Source of the DNA: Roseateles terrae
Lineage (GTDB): Bacteria; Pseudomonadota; Gammaproteobacteria; Burkholderiales; Burkholderiaceae_C
DNA length: 64,000 nt
Assembly (NCBI RefSeq): GCF_014192155.1
Contig: NZ_JACHXO010000003.1
Location: forward strand, 434,001 to 498,000
Reading direction: 5' to 3'
Part shown: in pieces, positions 49,992 through 59,502 of the stretch
Numbering within the stretch: the stretch's first letter is position 1
Layout: each line of letters begins with the position of its first letter
Made by a program: the position numbers and the translations under genes
Notes under the pieces: model-generated
The model's database searches: none
Told to the model about the DNA's origin: nothing
What the model saw: only the letters and a program-made list of their open reading frames with translations

Positions 49992-52189
49992 CCCCAAGGC
50001 GTCTCGGTCGACGCGATCACCGGTGGCGCCGCCAGATGCCAGCGGCCCCGGCCCGCGGCCTTGGCGGCATACAGGGCATCATCGGCGCGGGCCAGGAAGG
50101 CCACATCGCTTTCCGCATCGGCGGTGGTACAGGCCACGCCGATGCTGGTGGACATCCGCACCGCTGCGCCCATCACCGTCAGCGGCGCGCCGACCGCGTC
50201 GAGCAGCTTCTGCGCCAGGTTGCCAGCCTCCTGCGGCTCGTTCAGGTTTTCGACGATCAGCACGAACTCATCCCCCGCCAGACGGCAGAGCACGTCGGTC
50301 TCGCGCACGGCGCCGCGCACCCGTGCGGCAAAGGTCTGCAGCACCACATCGCCCGCCGCATGACCGAGGCTATCGTTGATCTGCTTGAAGCGGTCCAGGT
50401 CCATGAACATCAGCGCCAGGATGCGACCGCTGCGTCGGGCCCGCGACAGGGCTTCGGACAGGCGTTGATCGAACTGCCGCCGGTTCGGCAGGCCGGTCAG
50501 CGGGTCCACCCGGCTGAGCTGATCCAGCTCGCGCTCCACCTGCTTGAAGGCCGTCACATCGGTGCTCAGGGTGTAGACCCCGGCCACGGTGCCATCGGCG
50601 CGCAGGTCCGGCACGTATTCGGTCAACAGGTCCCGCACCACCCCATTGGACTCGGAGCGCGTCTCGAAGCGCTGCCGCACACCCGCCAGCGCGCCCTTGA
50701 GCGCCGGCAGGCGCTGCTCGTACAGCACCGGACCGATGGTCTCCACCAGCGTCCTGCCCAGCGCCGCGTCCGGTTCGGTGCCCAGCCAGGTGCGGAAGGT
50801 GGCATTGAGGAAGCGCAGCCGCTGCTCCGCATCGATATAGGAGATCAGCACCGGCAGGTTGTCGGTGATGGTGCGCAGCCGGCGCTCGCTGGCCTCCTGC
50901 CGCTGCATCGCGTCTTCCAGCTCCAGCGTGCGTGACCGCACCCGCTCCTCCAGCGAGGCATTGAGCTGCGCCAGCGACGCATCCTGCTGCGCCTGCCGCC
51001 GGGCCAGCTCGGTGAGGGCGTGGGACAGCACCGCCGCCTCACGGTAGCCGCCCACCTGCGGCAGCGCGTCTTCACTCAGGTGGTGCCGCTTGGCGATGGC
51101 GCGGGACAGCTGATTCAGCGGCCGCGCGAGCCGGCGCGCCTGCCACCAGCACAGGGGCACGGCCAAGGCCAGCAGGATCAGCGCCGTATAGAAGATCTGG
51201 CGGCGCAAGCGGTAGTAGTCTTCCAGCGCAACGCTCACCGGCTGGCGCACCATCACCGTCCAGCCCAGGCCGGGGTACGCGCCATAACCCTGAGTCGGAA
51301 TCGTCACGGCGAAGTAGTCCACACCGTCGAAGTTATGGTGGCGCAAGGCCGCGGTCGTATCCTTCGGCACAGGCAGCTTCTTGCCTTCCATGTTGGCGGG
51401 CCCCAGGATGACCGAGCCGTCGCGGGCCAGGATCAGCGCATCGGCCTGATGACTCGCCATGGTGGAATCGATCAGCTCCGATTTGATCTGGCGCGCCCAG
51501 CTCCAGCTCAGATGGGCCCCGAACACGCCCCGCAACTGGCCGCTGTTGTCCACCAGCGGCATGGCGAAGTCGACAAATCGCCAGGGATCGCTCTGACGCG
51601 GCAGCAGCCGCTCCAGCAGTACCGCCGCGTGCACGTCGCCCACATACGGCTGGCGCTGGGCGCCCTGGAACCAGGGTCGCTGGGAGACGTTCACCCCGTC
51701 CAGCAGCCCGCCGGCGGCGGCCAGCACCGTGCCCTGGGTGTCCGTCACCCCCAGCCAGGCAAAGTGGTCGAAGCCGATCTGCATCTGGTCCAGCGCCCGG
51801 CGCATTTCGGCGGAATTGCCGCCGCGGAAGGTGTCCAGCCGCGCCAGCACCCGCACTTCCTTGAACTGCTGGGCCATGCCCCGGTCCAGCGCATCCCGGA
51901 AATCCATGCCGACCTGCCGCAGCGACTGCACCGCGCGGCGCTCCGCATGGGCGCGGGCGAAGGTTTCGATCAGCACAGCGGAACTGAGCAGCGCGACCGC
52001 CACGGCGGTCAGCACCACCGCGGTCAGCCAACGGCCCATGGAGGCCCGGGAGCCGCGCTGGGGCACGAAACCGTCGTCGATGTCTTCGTCCGCAGGGCCT
52101 GACGGGCGGGCGCTCATGGGCCCGCTCGGGGGGACGCTCGGAGGGGCGGACGGATGGCCGGGCATGTCGGCCGGAGTCGAACTCTGCAT
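49988..52189 (-). CDS. Cache-PAS-GGDEF diguanylate cyclase
   Basis: The protein (733 residues from ATG 52189) has a Pro/Ser-rich N-terminal tail, a helix (WLTAVVLTAVAVALLSSAVL), a periplasmic dCache domain (about 76-330), a second helix (TALILLALAVPLCWW), a HAMP-like/coiled-coil segment, PAS (about 430-560) and GGDEF. The active site reads RLAGDEFV, i.e. AGDEF, a variant found in active cyclases, and an RETD I-site lies five residues before it, allowing product inhibition. It would synthesise c-di-GMP in response to an extracellular ligand. It is divergent from the Anbu operon and coupled to the modE-like gene. Confidence 0.92.
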   Translation of the reverse strand: MQSSTPADMPGHPSAPPSVPPSGPMSARPSGPADEDIDDGFVPQRGSRASMGRWLTAVVLTAVAVALLSSAVLIETFARAHAERRAVQSLRQVGMDFRDALDRGMAQQFKEVRVLARLDTFRGGNSAEMRRALDQMQIGFDHFAWLGVTDTQGTVLAAAGGLLDGVNVSQRPWFQGAQRQPYVGDVHAAVLLERLLPRQSDPWRFVDFAMPLVDNSGQLRGVFGAHLSWSWARQIKSELIDSTMASHQADALILARDGSVILGPANMEGKKLPVPKDTTAALRHHNFDGVDYFAVTIPTQGYGAYPGLGWTVMVRQPVSVALEDYYRLRRQIFYTALILLALAVPLCWWQARRLARPLNQLSRAIAKRHHLSEDALPQVGGYREAAVLSHALTELARRQAQQDASLAQLNASLEERVRSRTLELEDAMQRQEASERRLRTITDNLPVLISYIDAEQRLRFLNATFRTWLGTEPDAALGRTLVETIGPVLYEQRLPALKGALAGVRQRFETRSESNGVVRDLLTEYVPDLRADGTVAGVYTLSTDVTAFKQVERELDQLSRVDPLTGLPNRRQFDQRLSEALSRARRSGRILALMFMDLDRFKQINDSLGHAAGDVVLQTFAARVRGAVRETDVLCRLAGDEFVLIVENLNEPQEAGNLAQKLLDAVGAPLTVMGAAVRMSTSIGVACTTADAESDVAFLARADDALYAAKAAGRGRWHLAAPPVIASTETPWG

Positions 52190-52400
52190 GTGGCATTGTG
52201 ACGAGTTGCGCCCGGCCCGTGCAACGCGGGATAGTGCCAGCGCACCACACCGGGGACGTGGCGCCCCGCCCGGAAACCGTCCCGGCACCGCCCCGGATCG
52301 CCAATCGCACCAATATCGGTCATGCTGGGGCCCCCACCCCTGGGCACGCCCCTTGCAATCCCCCGGACCGGCCCTCTCGCGGCCCGTCTCTGGAGCCTTC

Positions 52401-53840
52401 ATGCATGCGCTGACCTTGCCGCCTTCCGGCCATTACGACGAAATGTTGCTGCAAAGTGGTGCCATCCGGCCCAGCTACCAGGCATTCGCCGAGTGGCTGC
52501 ATGCGCAAACCCCCGAAGCCCTGGCCAAGAAGCGGTCCGAGGCCGCCCTGCTCTTCCACAAAGTGGGCATCACCTTCGCGGTCTACGGGGACGAAGCCGG
52601 CGCCGAGCGGCTGATCCCCTTCGACACCGTCCCCCGTATCGTGCCCGCCGACGAGTGGACGATGCTGGAAAAAGGCCTGCGCCAGCGCGTCAATGCGCTC
52701 AACCGCTTCCTCTGGGACATCTATCACGACCATGAGATCGTCAAGGCCGGGATCATTCCCGCCGAGCAGATCTTCGCCAATGCGCAATACCAGCCAGCCA
52801 TGCAGGGGCTGGACCTGCCGCTGGGCGTCTACGCCCACATCACCGGCGTGGACCTGATCCGCCACGCCGATGGCGGTTATTACGTGCTGGAAGACAACCT
52901 GCGGGTGCCGTCGGGCGTGAGCTACATGCTGGAGAACCGCAAGATGATGATGCGGCTCTTCCCCGAGCTGTTCGCGCGATATGCCATCGCCCCGGTGGCC
53001 CACTACCCGGCCCTGCTGCTGACCACGCTGCGTCAGGCCAGCCCGGCCGAGAATCCGACAGTGGTGGTGCTGACCCCCGGACCCTTCAATTCCGCCTATT
53101 TCGAGCATGCCTTCCTGGCGCAGCAGATGGGGGTGGAGCTGGTCGAAGGACAGGACCTGTTCGTCAAGGATGGCTTCGTGTTCATGCGCACGACCGTCGG
53201 CCCGAAGCGGGTGGATGTGATCTACCGCCGCATCGACGATGCCTTCCTGGACCCGCTGGCCTTCCGTGCCGATTCGATGCTGGGCGTGCCCGGGCTGCTG
53301 TCGGTCTACAAGCAGGGCCATGTGGTGCTGGCCAACGCCATCGGCACCGGCGTGGCGGACGACAAGTCCATCTATCCCTACGTGCCGGACATGATCCGCT
53401 TCTACCTCGGCGAGGAACCGATCCTGCACAACGTGCCCACCTGGCAGTGCCGCAAGCCGCAGGACCTGGACCATGTGCTCAACCACATGGCCGACCTGGT
53501 GGTGAAGGAAGTGCACGGCGCCGGCGGCTACGGGATGCTGGTCGGCCCCGCTTCCACCGCGGCCGAAGTGGCCGACTTCAAGGAGCGGGTCAAGGCCAAC
53601 CCGTCCAACTACATTGCGCAGCCGACGCTGTGCCTGTCGAGCTGCCCGACGTTTGTCGAGCGCGGCATCGCCCCGCGCCACATCGACCTGCGGCCGTTTG
53701 TGCTGTCGGGCCGGGAGGTGAACATGGTGGCGGGCGGCCTCACGCGGGTGGCGCTCAAGGCCGGGTCGCTGGTGGTGAATTCGTCCCAGGGTGGCGGCAC
53801 CAAAGATACGTGGATCCTGGAGAGGAGCGCCGCATGCTGA
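52401..53840 (+). CDS. Circularly permuted ATP-grasp protein (DUF404/DUF407)
   Basis: The protein (479 residues from ATG 52401, MHALTLPPSGHYDEM, GGAG upstream) is a circularly permuted ATP-grasp ligase. Recognisable parts are RVNALNRFLWDIYHDHEIVK, GVYAHITGVDLIRHADG, YYVLEDNLRVPSGVSYMLEN, VVKEVHGAGGYGMLVG and FVLSGREVNMVAGGLTRVAL. Such proteins are predicted to form amide bonds on peptides. They are regularly encoded with alpha-E, transglutaminase and Anbu genes, as here. It overlaps the alpha-E gene by seven bases. The long frame upstream to 51729 is a shadow. Confidence 0.92.
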   Translation: MHALTLPPSGHYDEMLLQSGAIRPSYQAFAEWLHAQTPEALAKKRSEAALLFHKVGITFAVYGDEAGAERLIPFDTVPRIVPADEWTMLEKGLRQRVNALNRFLWDIYHDHEIVKAGIIPAEQIFANAQYQPAMQGLDLPLGVYAHITGVDLIRHADGGYYVLEDNLRVPSGVSYMLENRKMMMRLFPELFARYAIAPVAHYPALLLTTLRQASPAENPTVVVLTPGPFNSAYFEHAFLAQQMGVELVEGQDLFVKDGFVFMRTTVGPKRVDVIYRRIDDAFLDPLAFRADSMLGVPGLLSVYKQGHVVLANAIGTGVADDKSIYPYVPDMIRFYLGEEPILHNVPTWQCRKPQDLDHVLNHMADLVVKEVHGAGGYGMLVGPASTAAEVADFKERVKANPSNYIAQPTLCLSSCPTFVERGIAPRHIDLRPFVLSGREVNMVAGGLTRVALKAGSLVVNSSQGGGTKDTWILERSAAC

Positions 53841-54802
53841 GCCGGACCGCCGCGCAGCTCTACTGGATGAGCCGCTACCTGGAACGCGCCGAGAACCTGG
53901 TGCGGATGCTCGATGTGACGCACTCGCTCTCCCTGCTGCCGCAAAGCCGCGGTGCCGTCACCGAGCTGGCCGCGCCGCTGGCCGTGACGGGCACGCTGGA
54001 GGCCTATCAGTCCCGCCTTCCGAGGCTCAGTGCCGAAGAACTGTTCCGCTTCATGGGCATTGATCTGGACAACCCCGCCTCGGTGCTGTCGAGCATTCGG
54101 CAAGCGCGGGAGAACGCCCATGCGGTGCGGGGCCAGATCACTGCGGAGATGTGGGAAGCCATCAACACCAGCTGGCTGGAGGCCCGTGAACTGGCGCGCC
54201 GCGGCGTGGTGGATCCCTCGTCCTTCTTCGACTGGGTGAAGGAACGCTCGCACCTGTTCCGCGGTGCCACCTACGGCACCCTGCAGCGCAACGATGCCTA
54301 CTGCTTCATCCGCCTGGGCACCTTCATCGAACGGGCCGACAACACCGCTCGTCTGCTGGATGTGAAGTCGCAGCTGATTGCCCCGGCGGTCGATTCGCTG
54401 GCACCGGTCGATGTGCCCAGCGAAAGTGCGCCGGACTTCTACGCCTGGAATGCGCTGCTGCGCTCGTTGTCCGCCTTCGAGGCCTACCACGCGGCCTACC
54501 GTGACAGCCTCAACGGTCGCCGGGTGACCGAGCTGCTGATCCTGCGCCCCGACGTGCCGCGCTCGCTGCGGGCCTGCTGCGATGAGATCCGCTCGATCCT
54601 GCCGCAGATCGAATGCCGCCAGGGCGCGCTGGACGCCGGCCGTAAGGTCAAGCAGCTGGCCGGTGAACTGGCCCTGCGCCTGGAATATGGCTCGGTGGAC
54701 GAGATTCTGGATGCGGATCTGCATGACTGGCTCACCGGCTTCCTGGAAGACTCCGCCCGGCTGGGCATGGCCATCCAGCGCGCCTACTTCGAAGCCCAGT
54801 GA
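53834..54802 (+). CDS. Alpha-E domain protein (DUF403)
   Basis: This 322-residue all-helical protein starts MLSRTAAQLYWMSRYLERAE, the hallmark of the alpha-E family, with AYCFIRLGTFIERADNTARLLDV in the second half. Conserved Glu/Arg pairs (YLERAEN, FIERADN) suggest a metal or phosphate site. It is always linked to the circularly permuted ATP-grasp gene, and the two are thought to act together. AGAGGAG lies before its ATG, and the overlap with the ATP-grasp gene implies translational coupling. Confidence 0.92.
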   Translation: MLSRTAAQLYWMSRYLERAENLVRMLDVTHSLSLLPQSRGAVTELAAPLAVTGTLEAYQSRLPRLSAEELFRFMGIDLDNPASVLSSIRQARENAHAVRGQITAEMWEAINTSWLEARELARRGVVDPSSFFDWVKERSHLFRGATYGTLQRNDAYCFIRLGTFIERADNTARLLDVKSQLIAPAVDSLAPVDVPSESAPDFYAWNALLRSLSAFEAYHAAYRDSLNGRRVTELLILRPDVPRSLRACCDEIRSILPQIECRQGALDAGRKVKQLAGELALRLEYGSVDEILDADLHDWLTGFLEDSARLGMAIQRAYFEAQ

Positions 54803-54809
54803 GGCGGCC

Positions 54810-55646
54810 ATGCACCTGCACATCGCGCATGACACGGTCTACAGCTACGAAGCCCCCTTGAGCCGCAGCACCCAATATCTGCGGCTGACCCCGCGGCCCG
54901 GCGCCGGGGTGCGGGTGCTGAACTGGTCCCTGTATCTGCCGGCGCAGGCCAGCGTCTGCCAGGACGCCTTCGGCAACACGATGCACGTGCTGAGTCTGGA
55001 TGGTCCGCGCGGCGAGATCCATCTGCAGGCGGTCGGCGAGGTGGACACGGACGATGCGCCCCCGCACCCGGAACCCCACGACGACTTTCCGCCCCAGGTC
55101 TTCCTGCGCGACACCGCCCTCACCCGCGCCGATGCGACGCTGCGTGATTTCGCGCACGGCTTTGCCGAGGCGGCTGGTCAGGACGCGCATGTGGCGCTGC
55201 TGGCCATGATGGCGGCGCTGGTCCGGCACATGCCGTATGTGAAAGGCTTCACTGACGCGGCCACACCGGCCGCCGAAGCCTTCGCCTCCGGCCGCGGCGT
55301 CTGCCAGGACCATGCGCAGGTGTTCGCCTGTTGCGCGCGCTTGCTCGGGCTGCCGGCGCGTTATGTCTCTGGCTACCTCGCCACCGACGCTGAACATGTC
55401 GCCAGCCACGCCTGGACCGAGGTGCGCCTGCCGAATGGTGGCGCTTTGTTTCCGGATGCAACGAGTGGTGGCTGGGTCGGCTACGACATCAGCAATCAAT
55501 GTCTGGCCGATGGACGGTATGTGAAAGTGGCCATCGGCGCCGACTACCTCGATGCCTGCCCGGTGCGCGGCGTGCGGCTGGGTGGGGGCACGGAGACGAT
55601 GAGAGCGCAGGTCCTCGTGAAACCCGGCACGCCGGACCAGCAATGA
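54810..55646 (+). CDS. Transglutaminase-like cysteine protease
   Basis: This 278-residue protein has an N-terminal beta domain (MHLHIAHDTVYSYEAPLSRS, TQYLRLTPRPGAGVRVLNW) and a transglutaminase core. The catalytic triad is Cys165 in GRGVCQDHAQVF, His200 in ASHAWTEVRL and Asp226 in GYDISNQ. In this context it is predicted to cleave or remove the amide bond made by the ATP-grasp enzyme. It begins seven bases after the alpha-E stop. Confidence 0.93.
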   Translation: MHLHIAHDTVYSYEAPLSRSTQYLRLTPRPGAGVRVLNWSLYLPAQASVCQDAFGNTMHVLSLDGPRGEIHLQAVGEVDTDDAPPHPEPHDDFPPQVFLRDTALTRADATLRDFAHGFAEAAGQDAHVALLAMMAALVRHMPYVKGFTDAATPAAEAFASGRGVCQDHAQVFACCARLLGLPARYVSGYLATDAEHVASHAWTEVRLPNGGALFPDATSGGWVGYDISNQCLADGRYVKVAIGADYLDACPVRGVRLGGGTETMRAQVLVKPGTPDQQ

Positions 55647-55697
55647 TGGCCCGCGCACCCTGCCGGCATCGGCAGTGATGCGCTAATCTTTTGAGCC

Positions 55698-56450
55698 ATG
55701 ACTTACTGTGTTGCCATGCGGCTGCGGGCCGGCCTGCTGTTCGCCTCGGACTCGCGCACGAACGCGGGTGTTGACCACATCGCCACCTTCCGGAAGATGA
55801 ACCTCTTCGAGGTGCCGGGCGAACGCCTCATCACGCTGCTGAACGCGGGCAACCTCGCCACGACGCAAAGCGTCATCAGCCTGTTGCGCCAGCGCACCAA
55901 TGGCGGCGGGCGGCATCTGCTGAATCTCCCCTCGATGTATGACGTGGCGGAACTCGTGGGGCGCACCGTCAAGGAAGTGGTGTCGCGGGACAGCGAAGGC
56001 GGCGGCCAGCTGAGTCAGGGCGTTGACTTTGGCGCCAACTTCATCATCGGCGGACAGATCCGGGGCGAGGCGCCGCGCCTCTTCCACATCTATCCACAGG
56101 GTAACTTCATCGAAGCCACCGAGGACACGCCGTATCTGCAGATCGGCGAATCCAAATATGGCAAGCCGATCATCGATCGGGTGGTGGACTTCGACACCAG
56201 CCTGACCGAAGCGACCAAGTGCGCGCTGATCTCGTTTGACTCGACCATTCGCAGCAACCTGTCGGTGGGCCTGCCGCTGGACATCCTGCTCTACCGCACC
56301 GACAGCTTCGCACCGGCGCGACCGCATCGCATCACTGGCGATGACCCCTACTTCAGCCGGCTGCGGCAGGGCTGGGGCGGTGGTCTCAAGCGAGTCTTCG
56401 AGCAGTTGCCCGACGCCGACTGGTTCACGGCGGATCACGTCGGGGACTGA
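55698..56450 (+). CDS. Anbu proteasome-like peptidase
   Basis: This 250-residue protein is the Anbu (ancestral beta subunit) relative of HslV and the proteasome beta subunit. The start MTYCVAMRLRAGLLFASDSR puts Thr2 in place of the N-terminal nucleophile once Met is removed. LFASDSRTNAGVD, TLLNAGNLATTQSVISLLR and FIIGGQIRGEAPRLFHIYP follow family pattern. Anbu forms open helical or ring assemblies in other bacteria; peptidase substrates are not known. It is the last gene of the ATP-grasp/alpha-E/transglutaminase operon, 51 bases after the previous stop. Confidence 0.94.
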   Translation: MTYCVAMRLRAGLLFASDSRTNAGVDHIATFRKMNLFEVPGERLITLLNAGNLATTQSVISLLRQRTNGGGRHLLNLPSMYDVAELVGRTVKEVVSRDSEGGGQLSQGVDFGANFIIGGQIRGEAPRLFHIYPQGNFIEATEDTPYLQIGESKYGKPIIDRVVDFDTSLTEATKCALISFDSTIRSNLSVGLPLDILLYRTDSFAPARPHRITGDDPYFSRLRQGWGGGLKRVFEQLPDADWFTADHVGD

Positions 56451-56484
56451 AGCGGCCTGCGCCGCAGCTGCGGTCTGAGGGTGC

Positions 56485-57267
56485 TCAGTCGTGCAGGGAC
56501 GCCAGGAACTGCTGCAGCTCCGGCGTGCGCGGCGCGCCGAAGATCTCCGACGGCGGCCCGATCTCATGCACACGGCCCTGATGCATGAAGATCACCCGGT
56601 CCGCCACCTTGCGAGCAAAGTTCATCTCGTGGGTCACCATCAGCAGCGTCATGCCGTCGCGTGCCAGTGACTCGACGACGCGAAGCACCTCGCCGACCAG
56701 TTCCGGATCGAGCGCGGACGTGATCTCATCACACAGCAGTACCTGCGGCTCCATCGCCAGTGCCCGCGCAATGGCCACCCGCTGCTGCTGACCGCCGGAG
56801 AGCTGCTCCGGCAGCGCATCGAACTTCTCCGCCAGACCGACCCGCGCCAGCAGCGCACGCGCCTGCTCGGCCGCGTCCGCCTTGCTGCGCTGCTTCACCA
56901 GCGTCGGTGCGAGCATCACGTTGCGGCCGACGCTCAGATGCGGGAACAGATTGAAGCTTTGAAAGATCATGCCCACCTGCTGCCGCAGGGCGCGCATGGC
57001 CATGGCGCTCTCATGCAGCAGCGGCTTGCCGGCCACGGTGAGCGATCCGTCCTGGAACGGCTCGAGCCCGTTGATGCAGCGCAGCAGCGTGCTCTTGCCC
57101 GAGCCGCTCTTGCCGATCAGGGCGATGACCTCGCCGCGCATCACATCCAGGTCGATGCCCTTGAGCACCTCATTCGTCCCATAGGACTTGCGCAGCGCGG
57201 TGATGCGCACGATGGGCACACGCGGCGTCTGGGTCTGCGTGAGCACGGCGTCAGGCTGGGCGGCCAT
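56485..57267 (-). CDS. Amino-acid ABC transporter ATP-binding protein
   Basis: This 260-residue ATPase of the GlnQ/HisP type has Walker A IGKSGSGKSTLLRCINGLE, signature LSGGQQQRVAIARALA, Walker B VLLCDEITSALDPE and H-loop LLMVTHEMNFA. It overlaps the upstream permease gene by 17 bases and is the last gene of the operon. It imports a polar amino acid or an amino-acid-like compound with the two permeases and the binding protein. Confidence 0.95.
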   Translation of the reverse strand: MAAQPDAVLTQTQTPRVPIVRITALRKSYGTNEVLKGIDLDVMRGEVIALIGKSGSGKSTLLRCINGLEPFQDGSLTVAGKPLLHESAMAMRALRQQVGMIFQSFNLFPHLSVGRNVMLAPTLVKQRSKADAAEQARALLARVGLAEKFDALPEQLSGGQQQRVAIARALAMEPQVLLCDEITSALDPELVGEVLRVVESLARDGMTLLMVTHEMNFARKVADRVIFMHQGRVHEIGPPSEIFGAPRTPELQQFLASLHD

Positions 57268-57904
57268 GGCGGTTCCTTTCGAAATGGCGGGCCAGCAGGC
57301 TGACCGGGAAACACAGGGCGAAGTACATCAGCGCCACGCAGCCGAAGACGAGGAAGGGCTTGAAGCTCGCATTGGCCATCATGCTGCCGGTCTTGGTGAG
57401 TTCCACGAAGCCGATGACCGAGGCCAGCGCGGTGCCCTTGATGACCTGCACCAGAAAACCCACCGTCGGCGCGATGGCCAGGCGCATCGCCTGCGGCAGC
57501 ACCACGTGCCGCATCTGTTCACCGAAGCTCATGGCCAGGCTTCGGGCCGCTTCCCACTGGCCCTTGGGCACCGCCTCCACACAGCCGCGCCAGATCTCGA
57601 CGAGATAGGCGCTGGTGTAGAGGGTGAGTGCACAACTCGCCGCCGTCCACGCGGAGACTTCCACGCCCAGCAGCGACATGCCGAAGTAGGCGAGGAACAG
57701 CTGCATCAGCAGTGGCGTGCCCTGAAAGATCTGCACATAGAGCCCGACCAGCCGACCGGTGAACCGGCCCAGGCCCAGCCGCAGGCACAGCAGCAGCGCC
57801 CCGACGAGGCCGCCGCCCGCAAATGCGATCAGCGACAGCACCACCGTCCAGCGCAGCGCCAGCAGCAGGTTACGCAGAATGTCCCAGAGGGTGAATTCAA
57901 CCAT
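57251..57904 (-). CDS. Amino-acid ABC transporter permease
   Basis: The permease (217 residues from ATG 57904, MVEFTLWDILRNLLLALRW) belongs to the HisM/GlnP family of polar amino acid permeases. The family hallmark is the cytoplasmic loop EAARSLAMSFGEQMRHVVLPQAMRLAIAP over residues 114-142. It overlaps its partner permease by eight bases. Two different permeases imply a heterodimeric channel. Confidence 0.94.
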   Translation of the reverse strand: MVEFTLWDILRNLLLALRWTVVLSLIAFAGGGLVGALLLCLRLGLGRFTGRLVGLYVQIFQGTPLLMQLFLAYFGMSLLGVEVSAWTAASCALTLYTSAYLVEIWRGCVEAVPKGQWEAARSLAMSFGEQMRHVVLPQAMRLAIAPTVGFLVQVIKGTALASVIGFVELTKTGSMMANASFKPFLVFGCVALMYFALCFPVSLLARHFERNRHGRPA

Positions 57905-58613
57905 GGCGCGCTCCCAGCCAGCGCCGCAGCATCGGCGGCCGCGGCGTGACCCTCGGCGCACTGCCGAAGAGGAATCGCGCACCGATCCACAACAGCAGAT
58001 GACGCACCACGACGCTCAGCGCCAGATACAGTCCCACCGCGATGAAGGTGGCTTCAAACGCGCGGAAGTTGCGGCTGTGGATGAGATTGGTGGCATAACT
58101 CAGCTCCTCGGTGGAGATCTGGCCGCAGACCGCCGTCCCCAGCATCACGATGATGATCTGGCTGGTCATGGCCGGCCACACCCGCCTGAAGGCCGGCGGC
58201 AGCACGACGCGTACGAAGGTCTGCACCGGTCCGAGCGCGAGGCTGTATGCGGCCTCCCACTGGCCGCGCGGGGTAGCCTGTATGCCGGCCCGCAGGATCT
58301 CGGTGCCGTAGGCGCCCAGGTTCAGCGTCATAGCGATGACCGAGGCGGTCGCTGGCGACAGCGTCACGCCGAGCGTTGGCAGGCCGAAGAAGATGAAGAA
58401 CAGCTGCACGATGAAGGGCGTGTTGCGCAGCAACTCCACATAGACGGCCACCAGCCGGCCCAGCCCCGCCGGGCCGCAGGCGCGCGCCCAGGCGCCCGCC
58501 GTGGCCGCCAGCAGCCCCAGCGGGACGGCCACCGCCGTCAGCCCGACGGTCCAGCCCAGGCCGCGCAGCAGCAGAGGCCATTCCGCCAGCACGGCGCCGA
58601 AGTCGAAGTCCAT
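57897..58613 (-). CDS. Amino-acid ABC transporter permease
   Basis: The permease (238 residues from ATG 58613, MDFDFGAVLAEWPLLLRGLG) has five helices and the HisMQ-type EAA loop EAAYSLALGPVQTFVRVVLP. It is the second subunit of the channel. The frame is open to 58724, but that part overlaps the binding protein gene and has no start signal. Confidence 0.94.
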   Translation of the reverse strand: MDFDFGAVLAEWPLLLRGLGWTVGLTAVAVPLGLLAATAGAWARACGPAGLGRLVAVYVELLRNTPFIVQLFFIFFGLPTLGVTLSPATASVIAMTLNLGAYGTEILRAGIQATPRGQWEAAYSLALGPVQTFVRVVLPPAFRRVWPAMTSQIIIVMLGTAVCGQISTEELSYATNLIHSRNFRAFEATFIAVGLYLALSVVVRHLLLWIGARFLFGSAPRVTPRPPMLRRWLGARHG

Positions 58614-58632
58614 GGCAGCGTCCCGCGCCGCC

Positions 58633-59502
58633 TCAGAGCGGCAGCTCCCCGGTGCCGCGACCGAGCCACTTCTTCGACAGCGCTTCCAGTTCGCCCGCCT
58701 GCTTGGCGGCCGCGATGATGGCATTCACCTTGGCCAGCAACGCATCCTCGCCCTTGGCCACGCCCACATAGCAGGGGCTGTCCTTGAGCAGCAGCTTGTA
58801 TTCGATGTTCAAGCCGGGATTGCGCTGCATCAGGTTGGCTGCAACGGCAGCGCTGGTGGCCAGTACCTGGGTCTGTCCGGCGGAGAAGGCGGCAATGGTG
58901 GCGTTGTTGTCCTCGAAGCGTTTGAACTCCAGCGAGGCCGGCGCCACCTTGCCCAATTCCTGGTCCTCCATCGCGCCGCGGGTCACGGCGACCGTCTTGC
59001 CGGCGAGATCGGCGAAGGACTTGATGCTCAGGCTCTTGGGCGCAAACACCGCTTGATAGAACGGCGCATAGGCGGCGCTGAAGCTGATCACCTTTTCTCG
59101 CTCCGGGTTCTTGCCCAGCGAAGAGATGACGAGGTCCGCCTTCTTCGTCTGCAGGTACGGGATGCGGTTGGCACTGGTCACCGGCAGCAGCTCCACCTTC
59201 ACACCGAGCTTCGCCGCGATCAGTTCCGCCATGGCGATGTCCAGGCCTTGCGGCTTCATGTCGGGGCCGACAAAGCCATAGGGCGGGTAGTCGGTCGGCA
59301 CCGCGATGCGGATGGTCCTGGACTTGGTGATGGTGTCCAGCGCGGTCTGGGCCTGCACACCGGCGACGGCCAGGCCGAGGCCGGCGGCCAGCAGCAGGCG
59401 GCGGGTGAGGGCACCGCCCAGGCGTGTCGGGACGGACCGGGTCGTCCGAGCGTCGGCAGTGACGGGAGAGGCAGGAGAGACAGAAGCGACGGGACGGCTC
59501 AT
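58633..59502 (-). CDS. Amino-acid ABC transporter substrate-binding protein
   Basis: The 289-residue protein has a leader with twin Arg (LTRRLLLAAGLGLAVAGVQA) that is compatible with Sec or Tat export. The mature part is a family 3 solute-binding protein: RIAVPTDYPPYGFVGPDMKP, QGLDIAMAELIAAKLGV, KKADLVISSLGKNPEREKVI. The ATG is preceded by AGGAGCC and lies inside the end of the GntR gene (ATGA overlap). The ligand is not predictable. Confidence 0.94.
   Translation of the reverse strand: MSRPVASVSPASPVTADARTTRSVPTRLGGALTRRLLLAAGLGLAVAGVQAQTALDTITKSRTIRIAVPTDYPPYGFVGPDMKPQGLDIAMAELIAAKLGVKVELLPVTSANRIPYLQTKKADLVISSLGKNPEREKVISFSAAYAPFYQAVFAPKSLSIKSFADLAGKTVAVTRGAMEDQELGKVAPASLEFKRFEDNNATIAAFSAGQTQVLATSAAVAANLMQRNPGLNIEYKLLLKDSPCYVGVAKGEDALLAKVNAIIAAAKQAGELEALSKKWLGRGTGELPL

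Noticed and set aside
51729-52400. Upstream extension of the ATP-grasp protein
   Set aside because: It runs antisense through the cyclase gene; the conserved N-terminus begins at ATG 52401 with its own ribosome-binding site.
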